In this document: piece after piece, positions 53,741 through 64,000 of the stretch
Position numbering within the stretch: position 1 is the stretch's first letter
How the letters are laid out: every line of letters begins with the position of its first letter
Assembly: GCA_022606425.2 (NCBI GenBank)
Contig: JAHDVF020000732.1
Span: forward strand, 744,001 to 808,000
Direction of reading: 5' to 3'
DNA: 64,000 bases
DNA from: Lepidostoma basale
Lineage: Eukaryota; Arthropoda; Insecta; Trichoptera; Lepidostomatidae
Notes under the pieces: generated by a model
Databases searched by the model: none
What the model was told of the DNA's origin: nothing
The model's input: the letters and a program-made list of their open reading frames with translations, nothing else
Translations under genes and position numbers: made by a program

Positions 53741-53880
53741 TACACTGAAGAAGGGAAGTCTGTGTCCCAAAACATGTCGTGAAATGCAAAATCGGTGAGA
53801 AAATACAAAGTTTTCAAAAAGTTATTCAAATGTAAATCCATAACACAGAGTAATGGCGAATATAGAAGAATTTAAATATA
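53741..53880 (+). repeat. Penelope-end-type repeat with hammerhead-like core
   Basis: CACTGAAGAAGGGAAGTCTG, then TGTCCCAAAACATGTCG. GGGA/TCCC pair; GAAAC is AAAAC here and ACATGT is palindromic. Downstream TTTTCAAAAAGTTATTCAAA is shared with 17555-17655, and its far end with 42395. Confidence 0.6.
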
Positions 53881-55854
53881 TTTATTTCATACGTTTTGGA
53901 CGTATATTAAATTAATAAATAAAAAAACTACCCACAAGACAAGGAAGAAAAAAAAATTATTAAATAATCTTGGTTCGCTTTGACCTTTAGGGCCCAATCG
54001 ATGTGGCATGGGGGTAGGCGTGAGGCGTGAGGGATCCCGTACAGGAATCAAACTAGTTACACAAAGAGGAGGGTGGAATGAATGACGTGTAACTTAACTT
54101 AGCCTCTATCTAACGGAGATAACACGTGCCCCGGGGAAAGAGTTTCCAAGATATTAATGTAACACGTTAGTCTAGAGATAGTGCTTTATATGAAGCATAT
54201 ATTATATTTACACCTGAGGATGGAGGTCACCCCAAAGTGAATTTTAGAGTGTAATATAATCCTTCCAAATTAAATTTTAAATTACTGAAGTAACTGTCGA
54301 TATTACTGTTCACTCTTGTTTCACTTAAACTCGATGTCTGGTCAAACCAAATAGATTGATTAACTGAACCTTACTTAACTTAGATTACTTAAACACTTTG
54401 GATTACATTCGAATTAACCATGTTTAATTTATCATTTTCCCTATAAAATTTGGAGAGACAAAATTTGTTTGGCTGGTGTACCTACTCGTATGCTGAAATA
54501 AGGTTATTTCGTTATCTTTCTGCTTTCTTGCTCTAATATCAAACAGATTAAGTGAACAGTGGTCATATTGGATAATTTACAAAATAATGTGATAAACCTA
54601 AATATAACAACTATGGAGTGGTTACTTGGGTAAGTCAATCAAATGGCCATTTGAAAATTTCTTTTTAATTAGACACTAACACACTTTATTTCAAAAAGAA
54701 AAGCAATAGAAGAAAGGGCCTCGAGGACCCATCTCATCATCGACAAGAGAAATATTTCGTCTATCTAAGCACACTATAGCGGAGTGAGTAGGCTAGGTAG
54801 CCGCCCCTGGAACTGTTGCTTACCCCATTTGCCGAGTTTATCTCTTGAAAGTCATCCGCAAACATTTGAGAGGAATAAAAGGAAAGTTAGACAGCGAAAT
54901 CCTTGACACACTTATACTAATGAACACACACTTTTCAAGTTGTGTGCTCTTCGCCTCTCACGCAGATAACTCACAACGCTCTATGTCAATAATTTGAATC
55001 AAGTTTTTTGGAGACATGAATATGAAACTATAAAGCTTGCTGAAGGAACCGTAGGGTACACCTACACGAAAAAATCGTAATAACTTATCCCAGAGAGTAT
55101 GTAAAAATAAATTCCCTCGTCTTGTATTTTGAATAACAAATTTAAACAATTTTCATCGTATAAATTGTGACATAACTCGTCTTGGATTATCCTCGTAAAT
55201 TTACTGTATGAGGACTGAAATATCTCAACAAATAGGAGATCTCACAGAGAGAAAATAGTACTAAGCATTACGTGTAAACGTAACGTAGAATAACGTTTCT
55301 TTTACATAAAAATACATCAAAAAAACATTTTTTATTTAAGAATGCGCGACTTTCTTCAATTTGAAGTTTGTACACTGGTTCAAATTAATACTCATGTTTA
55401 AAAAAATGTTTTTTGGAAAGTCGCATAATCTTAGATGTTTATTTAAAAAATAAAGTTTTATTATATTGTACGAAAATAGCATATTTGGCTTTCATCGTCA
55501 TTATCTTCAGCGTCACAACCCTTGTTCGGTCTTAGCTTTCTCTAAGAAACGTTTTTATCTTGACTGTCTCTGACTTTAATAAACTTGCCCACTCCTAGCG
55601 TCTTGGTATACGAGTGCAGCTGTCAAAAATTAACTAAACATTTAAAATGGCCGACCTTGTCAGCATAAGTAAGGGACATGAGTACCAACATAACGCTACA
55701 AAAAAATCAAAAATCAAATATACGTAGCCAGCGGAAATTCAAAATTCGCGATACTTTTTGAACAGACCTCGTAGATCGTAAAGAATTGAATTGAATCTTT
55801 TTCTCCGTGTCTGACCATTCTTAATGGTCAGACACATCCAGCGCCCTTGAGATG

Positions 55855-56055
55855 TTTAATTCATAAAAATGGCGCTCTATAAATCATCCAAATTATTATT
55901 ATTATTATTATTAATCTGAGGATTCCGTAGAGGATTTTCCTTTCGAAGCAATGTAGTTTTATTTCATCACGTTTAGTAAGTGTCCAGGTCTCCGAGGTAT
56001 ACCTGTATATCAAAACTAGTCCAATCAATGTTTTATAAAAAGTGCTCATTGTTTT
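55855..56055 (-). pseudogene. RTE-like LINE fragment
   Basis: The minus frame reads KTLIGLVLIYRYTSETWTLT then KRDEIKLHCFERKILYGIL, the YGSETWTLT...FERKILRxI block of LINE ORFs. An (ATT)n run follows at its 3' side. Confidence 0.7.
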
Positions 56056-56284
56056 TCAGGATAGTAGTTGCGACTTTAATTGTTGAATGAGGCGAAAGTA
56101 ACTTCAGTTTGCTACAAATATAGTTTTTCTGATATCATTTATGTTGTTGCCTGGAGAATCTAAGCACCAACTGTTCCGTTGTATTGCTTTGCTATAAAAC
56201 AAGAAACCTGTGATAATACCTAATCAAGATGAATAATATCACTCCCATAAAATACAACACAATTTCTAAAAAAAACAGTTTTCT

Positions 56285-57180
56285 TTAATATAACTAATAA
56301 ACCAACCGTCACGCGGTTTCCCCGGAGGGATAGGCAGAGAAGATTGACCGCCATACCATTCTGTCCTGACATACCTTTCTACTTCCTCCACATGTATACA
56401 TCGTCACATGCACGCTCGTCGATTTTCCCAACTTCGAATGTGGCCGCCTTTCATTATTTGATTAATTTGGCTATACCATGCTTTCCTTGGTCTTCCACGG
56501 CTTCTCTTTCCACTCACACACCTTGAATACAATATTTTTACCATTCTTTCTTCGTCCATTGATTCCATATGTCCAAATCATCTCAGGGATCCTTTTTTAA
56601 TTTAACTTATGATGCAATTATCTGCCTTACATTTCTTCTTTATTTCGTCGTTCGGTATTTTATCATTTATAGTTTTCCCGCAGATTCTTCTCAGTGATCA
56701 CATTTCTACGACATTTATCCTACTTTCATCCTTTTTCGCCAGCTCCAAGTTTCACTTTCATACATTAGGGTTGGCACAAATCCATTAAGTACTACCATAT
56801 TTGCTTTAGTTGAAATATTTCTATTTGGAGTGATGACTTTGAAAGCGCCTTTAATTTTGTTCCCAGCACCAACCCTTCTTTGGATATCTTTTTCCATTTT
56901 TTCCATCTCTTATAAACATGCTTCTCAGATAGATAAATTCGGTAACTTGCTCCAGTTTCTCACCGTTACGCTTATGTAACAAATTGTCATACATTTTTTT
57001 TTCAAATACCATCAATTTAGACTTGGACACGTTCATTGCAAAGTCTCTCTTTTTGCATGTTTCATACATTCTTGATATTAAGACTTGCAGATTTTCTATA
57101 CTGTCAGCAGTTAACATAGCATCATCTGCATATAACAAACAGCTGACTGGCAAACTGTTCATCTAAGCACCAGCATTTTT
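56285..57180 (-). mobile_element. GTTA-tailed LINE, long decayed fragment
   Basis: The minus strand reads [20 protein letters not shown], then [38 protein letters not shown] and LMYESETWSW, and the family 3' end (CGTCACGCGGTTTCCCCGG on plus). It is the second copy in the window that keeps the YADD catalytic motif, with several frameshifts. Confidence 0.87.
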
Positions 57181-57214
57181 CCCTCTAGTCCTTGCATGTA
57201 CTTATCCAAGTCAG

Positions 57215-57478
57215 CCAAGATCATTGAACATGATCGCTTCGGAGATCGATGTCTTTCATATTCGTGAAAGTACATTCAGAAGACAAATACTCTTGACTTT
57301 GGAGATTATCTTGTATTCCTAATGTCGAACCATCTCTCATGCGTTCCTTGTATTATATATTTATTATATATTATATATTTATTATGTTTTACCTGTTCTC
57401 AAAGATGCCTTAAACTATAAAAAATGTTTGTAATGTCTTTTGAGAAAATAAACTGATTTGATTTGATTTGATTTGAAA
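57215..57478 (+). mobile_element. Jockey-like LINE 3' end with (TGATT)n tail
   Basis: GCTTCGGAGATCGATGTCTT and TTCATATTCGTGAAAGTACA correspond to the end of the ORF at 48020-48070. The element closes with AAATAAACTGATTTGATTTG. Confidence 0.85.
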
Positions 57479-58179
57479 GTACAGATCATCAAATATTTCA
57501 AATGAAATTTGACATGATTATTAAAAAAACTGTAAAAAGTACGGTTAGATCATACATATTTATGTATTAAACTAGCATCATTCAAATATGACAGTGCTTT
57601 TAGTGCATTCAGTTATATCATAAGGGGGAGTATTTATTGATGTTCGTATGGGTTAATTCTTAAAAATATATAAAGTATTACTAATTCATACGTGGAAATT
57701 GACGTTAATAGTGTTGGATAGCATTTATGATATTAATCTTCTGATTGTACTTAGTAAAACATATATTTTAACATTAATAGAAAATACTTTGTTCGGCTTA
57801 TTTACTCATCGATTAAAATGATAAATCGGTTCAAAAGTCTCTATTTATGAGTATGCTCGTATTACAATATTTGACGCTCGAGTCAATTATATTTGAATTC
57901 TCACTAACGTATCGTACATCTCCGCTACGCTGGCGCTGTAGTGACTGATTGAAGATAGTGAGTGATTATTGAACTTAATGTGTGAAAAGAATCAGTACGT
58001 TTGGCCTATCGAAGATCGCTGTAGCATGAAATCGTTAGCGGCACCAAATGTCCTTAATAATTACGAATCGTATAAATGTAAAGCACTTCGCAAAAAAGAA
58101 TACTTCAAAACAGACGATGTATACAACATCAGCTGTAATAAAAAGAAACTTTTTGTATTACGACATCAAACTAATTTTC

Positions 58180-58626
58180 TCAGAAAGCTTTTCGTGGACA
58201 AGGGATGAGCGCGCTACCACGGTCACGGAGCTTTAACCGTCTATCTGTCTGCGTGAAAGTATAAATCAACCAAAATATGACAACTTTATAGAAATGATAA
58301 AATACGCAAAAAATATTTTCAATTAACGTCTCATTTGCTTTATAAAGTGCCATTTTACTGGCACTTCTCACCTTTTCAGGAAAATGGTCTTGATTGAAAC
58401 GAGTAATCAGATTTGTGATACAAGTATTTTTTCTGTTCTTATAAAAAGGGACGTAATATTTTGTATTTGAAAAATTTAAACATATCATTTTAGATACCCT
58501 TTTCTTTAAAGGTTCGCTAGCTTTTATGAAAACCTCAAATTCTAAGATGGATTTTATATTGATTTCCGTCCAGTTAGAAAGGGACAGAATATTCATACTT
58601 CCGGCACAGGTGTACAGAGATAACAA
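58180..58626 (-). other. Unrecognised 148-codon open frame
   Basis: This is one of the longest uninterrupted frames outside the recognised genes and the LINE (KKRVSKMICLNFSNTKYYVP, NTCITNLITRFNQDHFPEKV). No domain, signal peptide or matching neighbour. Composition is like the flanking DNA. It could be a decayed transposon ORF or chance. Confidence 0.25.
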
Positions 58627-59034
58627 GCTTACTTCATTTTAGGAAACAGACAGAAGGCAATCCGTAAAAGCGTTTTTCTATGAATACATACATTCACCAC
58701 TAATTTATCGTTAGAATCTGAAATCTTTATGTAGTGGTTTAGATTTCTTTGTATTTTGCTAGTTTTGGTGATACTTCAAACAAAATATTTTCGCGGAAAT
58801 TTCTGTGAATTTCCGCCAGGCGGCGCTGTGTGTGCTGTCGGCAGCTAATATAGAGTAGCATAAAGTAACATCCCATCAGGCGACAAGTTTTAATGGCCGC
58901 ATTTTGGAAATGGCGTTTAAAACTTTGGACTTAATTATAGTACGCTATCTTTTTTTTTATAATCTATATAGGAATAATACACATTCTACAGAGAACGTAA
59001 TAAGACTTGGGTTGATTTTTACATTTATAAAAAC

Positions 59035-59195
59035 ATATTTTTTTGTTTCTTGACCAGTGATGTTAAAGTCCATATTTAATAATTAATACGAAAAAGCATT
59101 TGATATTAGACAGGCGAAACATATCAATCAGATAAAATATAATACAAACACAGACGTTTTCATTCGTATTAATAATATAAAAACTTTACATGTAA
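59035..59195. repeat. Palindromic element, GAAACATGTC family (internally deleted)
   Basis: TTTGTTTCTTGACCAGTGATG, then GACAGGCGAAACATATCAAT and ACGTTTTCATTCGTATTAAT. Only one arm of the core is present. Confidence 0.6.
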
Positions 59196-59434
59196 AAAAA
59201 CATTTTTAGTAATCTTCTCTTCATCATCTCAATAATAAATTGAGACGAAAGGCTCATCATAGTGCAAGTACATCAAGAACTTTCTTTTTCAAAACTAATG
59301 ATTTTAGAACACATGATTTCCAATCTTGCACTTTTAAATAAGTTTTTACGACGAAATTGTCTGAATTCGTACATTAGCTTACTCCGCTTTTTCTTATCTT
59401 TGTGTATATTGAGTGATGTTCTTATTAGTTTTAA

Positions 59435-59515
59435 TATGGCAGTGATCTAGAGGATAGCACGCTTCTCTCCTGATCCAGGGGACTCGGTTTCAAGCCTAGA
59501 TAACCAGGATTCTTA
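59435..59515 (+). repeat. tRNA-derived SINE head, diverged
   Basis: GTGATCTAGAGGATAGCACG, then CTCGGTTTCAAGCCTAG, with A- and B-box-like spacing. No body could be matched. Confidence 0.35.
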
Positions 59516-59893
59516 CTTTACAATAACAGTTCTGTTCAGTTTAGATATTGTGAAATACATCCAAATACCATTTGTCTTAGTATTTCAAAATGTATGTTAT
59601 AGAATGACATTCAAAAGATAAGCGTTTATCCATAAATTAGCAAAAAAAAATCTGACACTTCTTGACATTCCGTGTTTCTTGAAAATGTTGTAGTTTTTCA
59701 ATCAACAGTTTGTTAGTAATCTCCCATCCCCACGTGTATACACGTGCGTCCTCTGCGCCCAGCAACATTCGTATTGCTCCTAGGCCGTTACACGTGGAGC
59801 GCATTTTATGGATCGTTAACAGCGAATGCAATGGGGAATATGGACCATCCCGTTGCACCGCAAGTGGCCTTAGTTAGACTCGTAAACGTAACT

Positions 59894-59927
59894 CCCACGT
59901 CGCGTCACGTCACGTCACGTCACGTGC
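59894..59927. repeat. (CGTCA)n minisatellite
   Basis: Four to five tandem CGTCA units ending CACGTG. Confidence 0.85.
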
Positions 59928-60639
59928 AGCCTATAAATCTTGTCGTCACATTTTTATATTGCTTGCGACAATTCCTATATATTGAATACAATCATCTTAG
60001 TACATCAGAAGGTGGCTACAAGTATCTTATATCAACATTTTACTAAGTTATATTTATTTATACTATAGGAAAATCACGTAGAATTAGTGGAATGAAGAGA
60101 CTTAAATCCGTCATTTGAAATATTTTTTTCAAATTTACAATAATGTTAGTTGTAATAATATTCCGAGTTAATGATACCATATTAAATTTATTTGTAAAGA
60201 ATAAAAAGTATTTATTTAAATAAAAATTAAAATTTTCATTGACAAGAATAAGAAGCACAAAAATCAACAATTACAAAAGGCGAGAATCACTAAAAAAAAT
60301 GTATTTAGTCAGATGTAAAATATTTTATTTTCACATTAAAAATATTGTTAATTAAGTAATTTTATCAGAAAAAAGTATTAGCTACTCATACCTCGCATCA
60401 TACGAGAATGTTACGAATCTGGATTTTTAACATAATTTTTCAAAATATTTAAATGCAAACCAAAGTCGAATTTACAATTATTACATTGTGACCATCAACA
60501 TTTCAGTACGACTCCTGGAAGATGCCATTGGTTCCAGTTCTTGTATATCATATTCTATTTGAATTTACCGTCTAGTTGAAAAACTTACTTCAAAATTTCA
60601 TTCAAATGTGATCGTTTAATTTTACATCGGCTGAAATTA

Positions 60640-60850
60640 AATTTCGCGAATTACCAGTCCACTGGGCAAACAAATGTTGTTTATTCGCAAATTGTCACGC
60701 GCGCCCTTGCCCACGCGGTCCCTCGCGAGGCGGGGAATTAATTCCTCTGATAAACTCGCCGTCCGTTGGAAATCGTTTGAAGGGCATGCATGCCGATATT
60801 CCTTTGGAGGATGGGTGGAGTGCATTCATCGCAGAGCGAGTAATCAAGGA
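60640..60850. other. GC-rich non-coding block, intergenic
   Basis: GCGCGCCCTTGCCCACGCGG, TCCCTCGCGAGGCGGGG. It stands out from its AT-rich flanks, with no gene frame. It may be a regulatory element. Confidence 0.25.
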
Positions 60851-61179
60851 TAATTACTATTTTCGTGAATTCGCATACAATCGTGAAACGGAGGAACATT
60901 CTTATTAAATTGTTGTCGCTTAATTTGATATTAATAATTTCCCCGTCAAAATTATACAGTTTTCAATAACTGATGCCCTTAAACATTTTAATTAAACTTT
61001 TTACTTTGAAAAATTTGTAGACCCCTTCAATAGTAGTACAGATGTCTTTATGTGTATTGTATAAAAAACAATTTTTTTAAATAAAGACAAATAAACGAAG
61101 TGAGGAATTTTCAAAAGCGGCAAAAACAGTGGTTTTCGTTCATAAAAAATATTGTTACAGGTAGTTTTGTAAAAGATTT

Positions 61180-61475
61180 AACATATTTTATAGGAATGAC
61201 ACTTGTTTGTCAAATACCTTGCAAATGCATTAGATAAATAATTTATATGAATGAAAACGTATATTTTTTAGAAGTGTTATTATATTTTATGGATTAAAAA
61301 ATAACATGTAATAATTCCTTACCATTATGAAATATATAATAAAACTTCTAGAAAACCGACGCTTTTATTCATATTGAAATTGGTAATGCATTTAAAAAGA
61401 CGATACATGCCATTCTCATAAAATATAATAAATATTCTAGAAAGTAACAATTTCACTAGTATTGAATAATTAGAT
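61180..61475. repeat. Palindromic element, GAAACATGTC family (decayed, possibly two units)
   Basis: TTAGAAGTGTTATTATATTT, TAATAAAACTTCTAGAAAAC, TGGTAATGCATTTAAAAAGA then CGATACATGCCATTCTCATA. The core is recognisable but mutated. Confidence 0.5.
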
Positions 61476-62851
61476 TTATATACTTCTAATTACTTTCAAT
61501 TAAGCCACTTATTACAGTTCGGTTAACACTCCCATCTAATTAAAGCTGAAGCAACATATACTCCTCATTCCTCCCTCCTCCACCCTCCATCCCTCCCCAA
61601 CCACAATGTCCAATCAACGGTTCTAGTTGTTAGTGGCTATAAATGAATAATAGGTACAAATATATTTATAAAGTGCAATCATTTTTATCATCAAAGTTTA
61701 TTAGTTTATATGACATATTATATTTATTATTTTATGAACTATTATATAAAACTCCACACTTAATAAGAATTATAATATTCTTGGAGTGAGACTTTTCCCC
61801 TCTTGAGGCATAATTAATATCGTAATACAATATATGCTATTCCGTACAGAAGATGATTTCTCCCAAAAGCGCCGATACAGATAATGAGATAACTATGTCA
61901 ATACGCGATTTCTCTCCCCCCTTACATTTCACATCGCCTGAAACTTATTTTGGTATAACTCTTCTCTTTTGATGATAAATAATTCCTTGTTTTTTGTTTA
62001 TTGCGGCTCCACTTTACTGTCGCACACTTAATAATTCAGCCCGAGGGCAGAAATGAAACACAATATTCAGTCGTTAAACTAGTAAAGTAAACGGAATTAT
62101 TAATGAACGCCACGGTTTGTTATTAAACATTCAAACATACAAAACACAATGCAAAGGGATCACGACTGACATTAGTGTCTAAGCCATGTACAAGCAAGTA
62201 TTAGAAGGCTTACATGCATATTAAAGTATATTGTTTATCATAAATGTGTATTGACTAGAGAATTTAATGGAAACTATCACAATTTTATCTTTTAGTGATT
62301 TTACTCTATAGACGTCATCTCCTGAACAATGGCGTCTTCCAAGTTTCAAAACCTAGTCTAGCAGTGTGACGGCATATGACATCTTACCGGTTCACATATA
62401 TATGTATTATTACAGAATGAATAAATGATACAAAAAAGTTTAAATACTTATTACTTTTACAAAGTGTTCCAATGATATAACTGTACAAACATAATATTAT
62501 ACCATACTAAAAAACGAAATCCAATTTGAAAATGCTTTGTATTAATACACAAATATTATTTTTGAAACAAACGCGATTTTTAATTCCAAAATTTAATTCA
62601 AATAGCATGGATAAAAAATATTGTTTACCCGAAACATGTTTTTGTTTATTAAACATGAATTGTGTTAATATTATACAAACTCGTTACAATTATATATTGT
62701 ATATCTAATACAAAAGGAAAAAAAAAGAACCAATAATTGAACACAAAATACAAATCGTGGCGAAATTATAAGATACATGTGTTTTTTATTCGAACTTTCA
62801 AGTAATAAAATTTCGAAAACTAAGTTTATAGGTATGTTGAAGATTGGTGAA

Positions 62852-63650
62852 TATCTATATATATAAAACAAAGTCAAAAATCGTGTTAGTTACACCATTT
62901 ATAACTCGAGAACGGCTGGACCAATTTTGAAGATCTTATATTTGCTGGATTTGTCTCCGTTCCGGATAACAGAATAATCATTAAAACATTTGAAAAAATC
63001 ACTTAAATGATTTAAAATTAATTATATTTGTCGTAAATTTGACTATATTTGACTTCTGAGACAAAGTACAAAAAACATCATGGCTTCCATTTAGTTTCGA
63101 AAACGCCCGTAGGTGGTGTATTGTTGATGCCAGATGTCAATACTCAATGTGAAAGATTTGAGGTTATTTTTTAATCGTCACCGGGATTTTTGGTTTTCTT
63201 TATTAATTTTAGATTAACAATGCCCAAAGTTATAAAAATCAGTATCAGAGAGACTATTCTAAAAGTTAAACCCCTTTTGTGAAGGAGAGCAGAGAATATT
63301 TGCGCCATTAATACCATTCGAAAAAGATGACAGATGAGTGTTCCGTGGAGATTAAATAACCGATTTATGATTAGTGAATAATAATAAAAATACGTATTGT
63401 ATATTTTGTATTGATTTTATAGGTGTATCTGTGTACATTCGGTCCAGAGAATTGTTACCATAGGAAATTCAGCCGCGAGTACTTAATAAACGAAATATTT
63501 GGCTAGATGAAGACGAGGAATTTCTTTTTTCAATTGATAGGGACACTGAATCATCAAACTCTTCAAATGATGAATATGATGATGCTAATGATGAAAACGG
63601 AGTTCATTGATGGATCACACTTATTCAAAATTATGTTGTCTGCTATTTAA
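62852..63650 (+). mobile_element. Helitron-like repeat (insect-wide type)
   Basis: TCTATATATATAAAACAAAG, then CGTGTTAGTTACACCATTTA and ACTCGAGAACGGCTGGACCA. A TC start with this conserved block is common in insect Helitron-associated repeats. Downstream frames (63220-63600) are broken. The extent is uncertain and the class is from general knowledge, not a match. Confidence 0.4.
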
Positions 63651-63664
63651 TTGTTTTAACGTGT

Positions 63665-64000
63665 TTTGATGAATGTCGGAAAGTCAAAGGTGTTAGTTTT
63701 TGAAAGGGAAGAGCAAATGACAGTTTGTAATATAAGTGTAAATGAAGAGAACTTGGAACAGGTGAGGGAATTTGTGTATTTAGGTAGCATGTTCAGTGAT
63801 GTTGAAAAAAGGGTTGGTGCGGGTAACAAAGTGAATGGAGCTTTAAAAGTAGTTATTGGAAACAAGAATTTATCAATGAAAGCGAAAATGGCCGTTCACA
63901 ATGGAGTTCTGGTCCCAACTCCTATGTATGGAAGCGAAGCATGGAACTGACAGAAGAAAGATGAGAGCAGAATAAATGCGGTAGAGATGAGGTCCCTAAG
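63665..64000 (+). mobile_element. GTTA-tailed LINE fragment, runs off the window
   Basis: Starts abruptly at ATGAATGTCGGAAAGTC and reads [20 protein letters not shown], then [31 protein letters not shown]. It is very close to 9918-10290 but keeps the frame where that copy has a 2-nt insertion. It has its own deletion after SMF and a TGG-to-TGA stop at 63948. It is cut by the window edge. Confidence 0.9.

Larger units (their letters stand above)
53000..64000. other. Gene-poor, repeat-rich region upstream of the Ly6 gene
   Basis: No host gene could be supported on either strand. It contains LINE, palindromic and Helitron-like pieces as listed, plus unannotated A/T-rich DNA at 54000-55850, 57500-59000 and 61480-62850. 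Confidence 0.55.

Overview
This window is an AT-rich animal nuclear sequence with introns, canonical GT-AG splice sites and a dense load of eroded transposable elements. No bacterial-type gene organisation is present. The mix of retroelements (RTE-like and jockey/CR1-like non-LTR remnants, a Penelope-like fragment, tRNA-headed SINEs, pogo/Tigger pieces) together with insect-type ADAMTS and Ly6 genes points to an insect, most likely a moth or butterfly. That is an inference from sequence style, not a database match.

Two host genes can be assembled, both on the minus strand. (1) Positions 924-38980 carry a complete 17-coding-exon ADAMTS-family metalloprotease. I joined the exons by hand at GT-AG borders. 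Every phase agrees and the CDS sums to 3372 nt (1123 aa plus stop). Order: signal peptide, prodomain with furin sites, reprolysin catalytic domain with HEMAHILGLTHD, disintegrin-like domain, TSP1, Cys-rich, spacer, three more TSP1 repeats and a PLAC domain. This is the layout of the procollagen N-proteinase group (ADAMTS2/3/14). (2) Positions 43685-52860 carry a three-coding-exon Ly6/uPAR-domain protein (198 aa) with a signal peptide and a hydrophobic, probably GPI-signal, tail. It lies upstream of the ADAMTS gene in the same orientation. The products may act in the same extracellular space, but nothing here shows that they interact.

Layout: 1-0.9 kb, intergenic 3' flank with LINE and fold-back debris; 0.9-39 kb, ADAMTS, whose 14.4-kb intron 13 (2454-16883) holds the best-preserved LINE (9.26-10.68 kb) and a Penelope-like fragment (7.65-8.31 kb); 39-43.6 kb, intergenic; 43.6-52.9 kb, Ly6 gene, with a second large intron full of repeats; 53-64 kb, gene-poor and repeat-rich, ending in a Helitron-like repeat and another copy of the 9-10 kb LINE cut by the window edge.

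The most interesting signal is structural. More than a dozen dispersed repeat ends share one template: (C)TGANGA, one extra base, a short helix, GAAAC, a short palindrome, then TC or TT. The helix sequences differ completely between families yet stay complementary, which is the covariation expected of an RNA. It resembles the hammerhead ribozyme core, a motif known from Penelope-like elements, and an eroded copy of the same end follows the Penelope GIY-YIG fragment. The best example is at 22297-22352 (minus).
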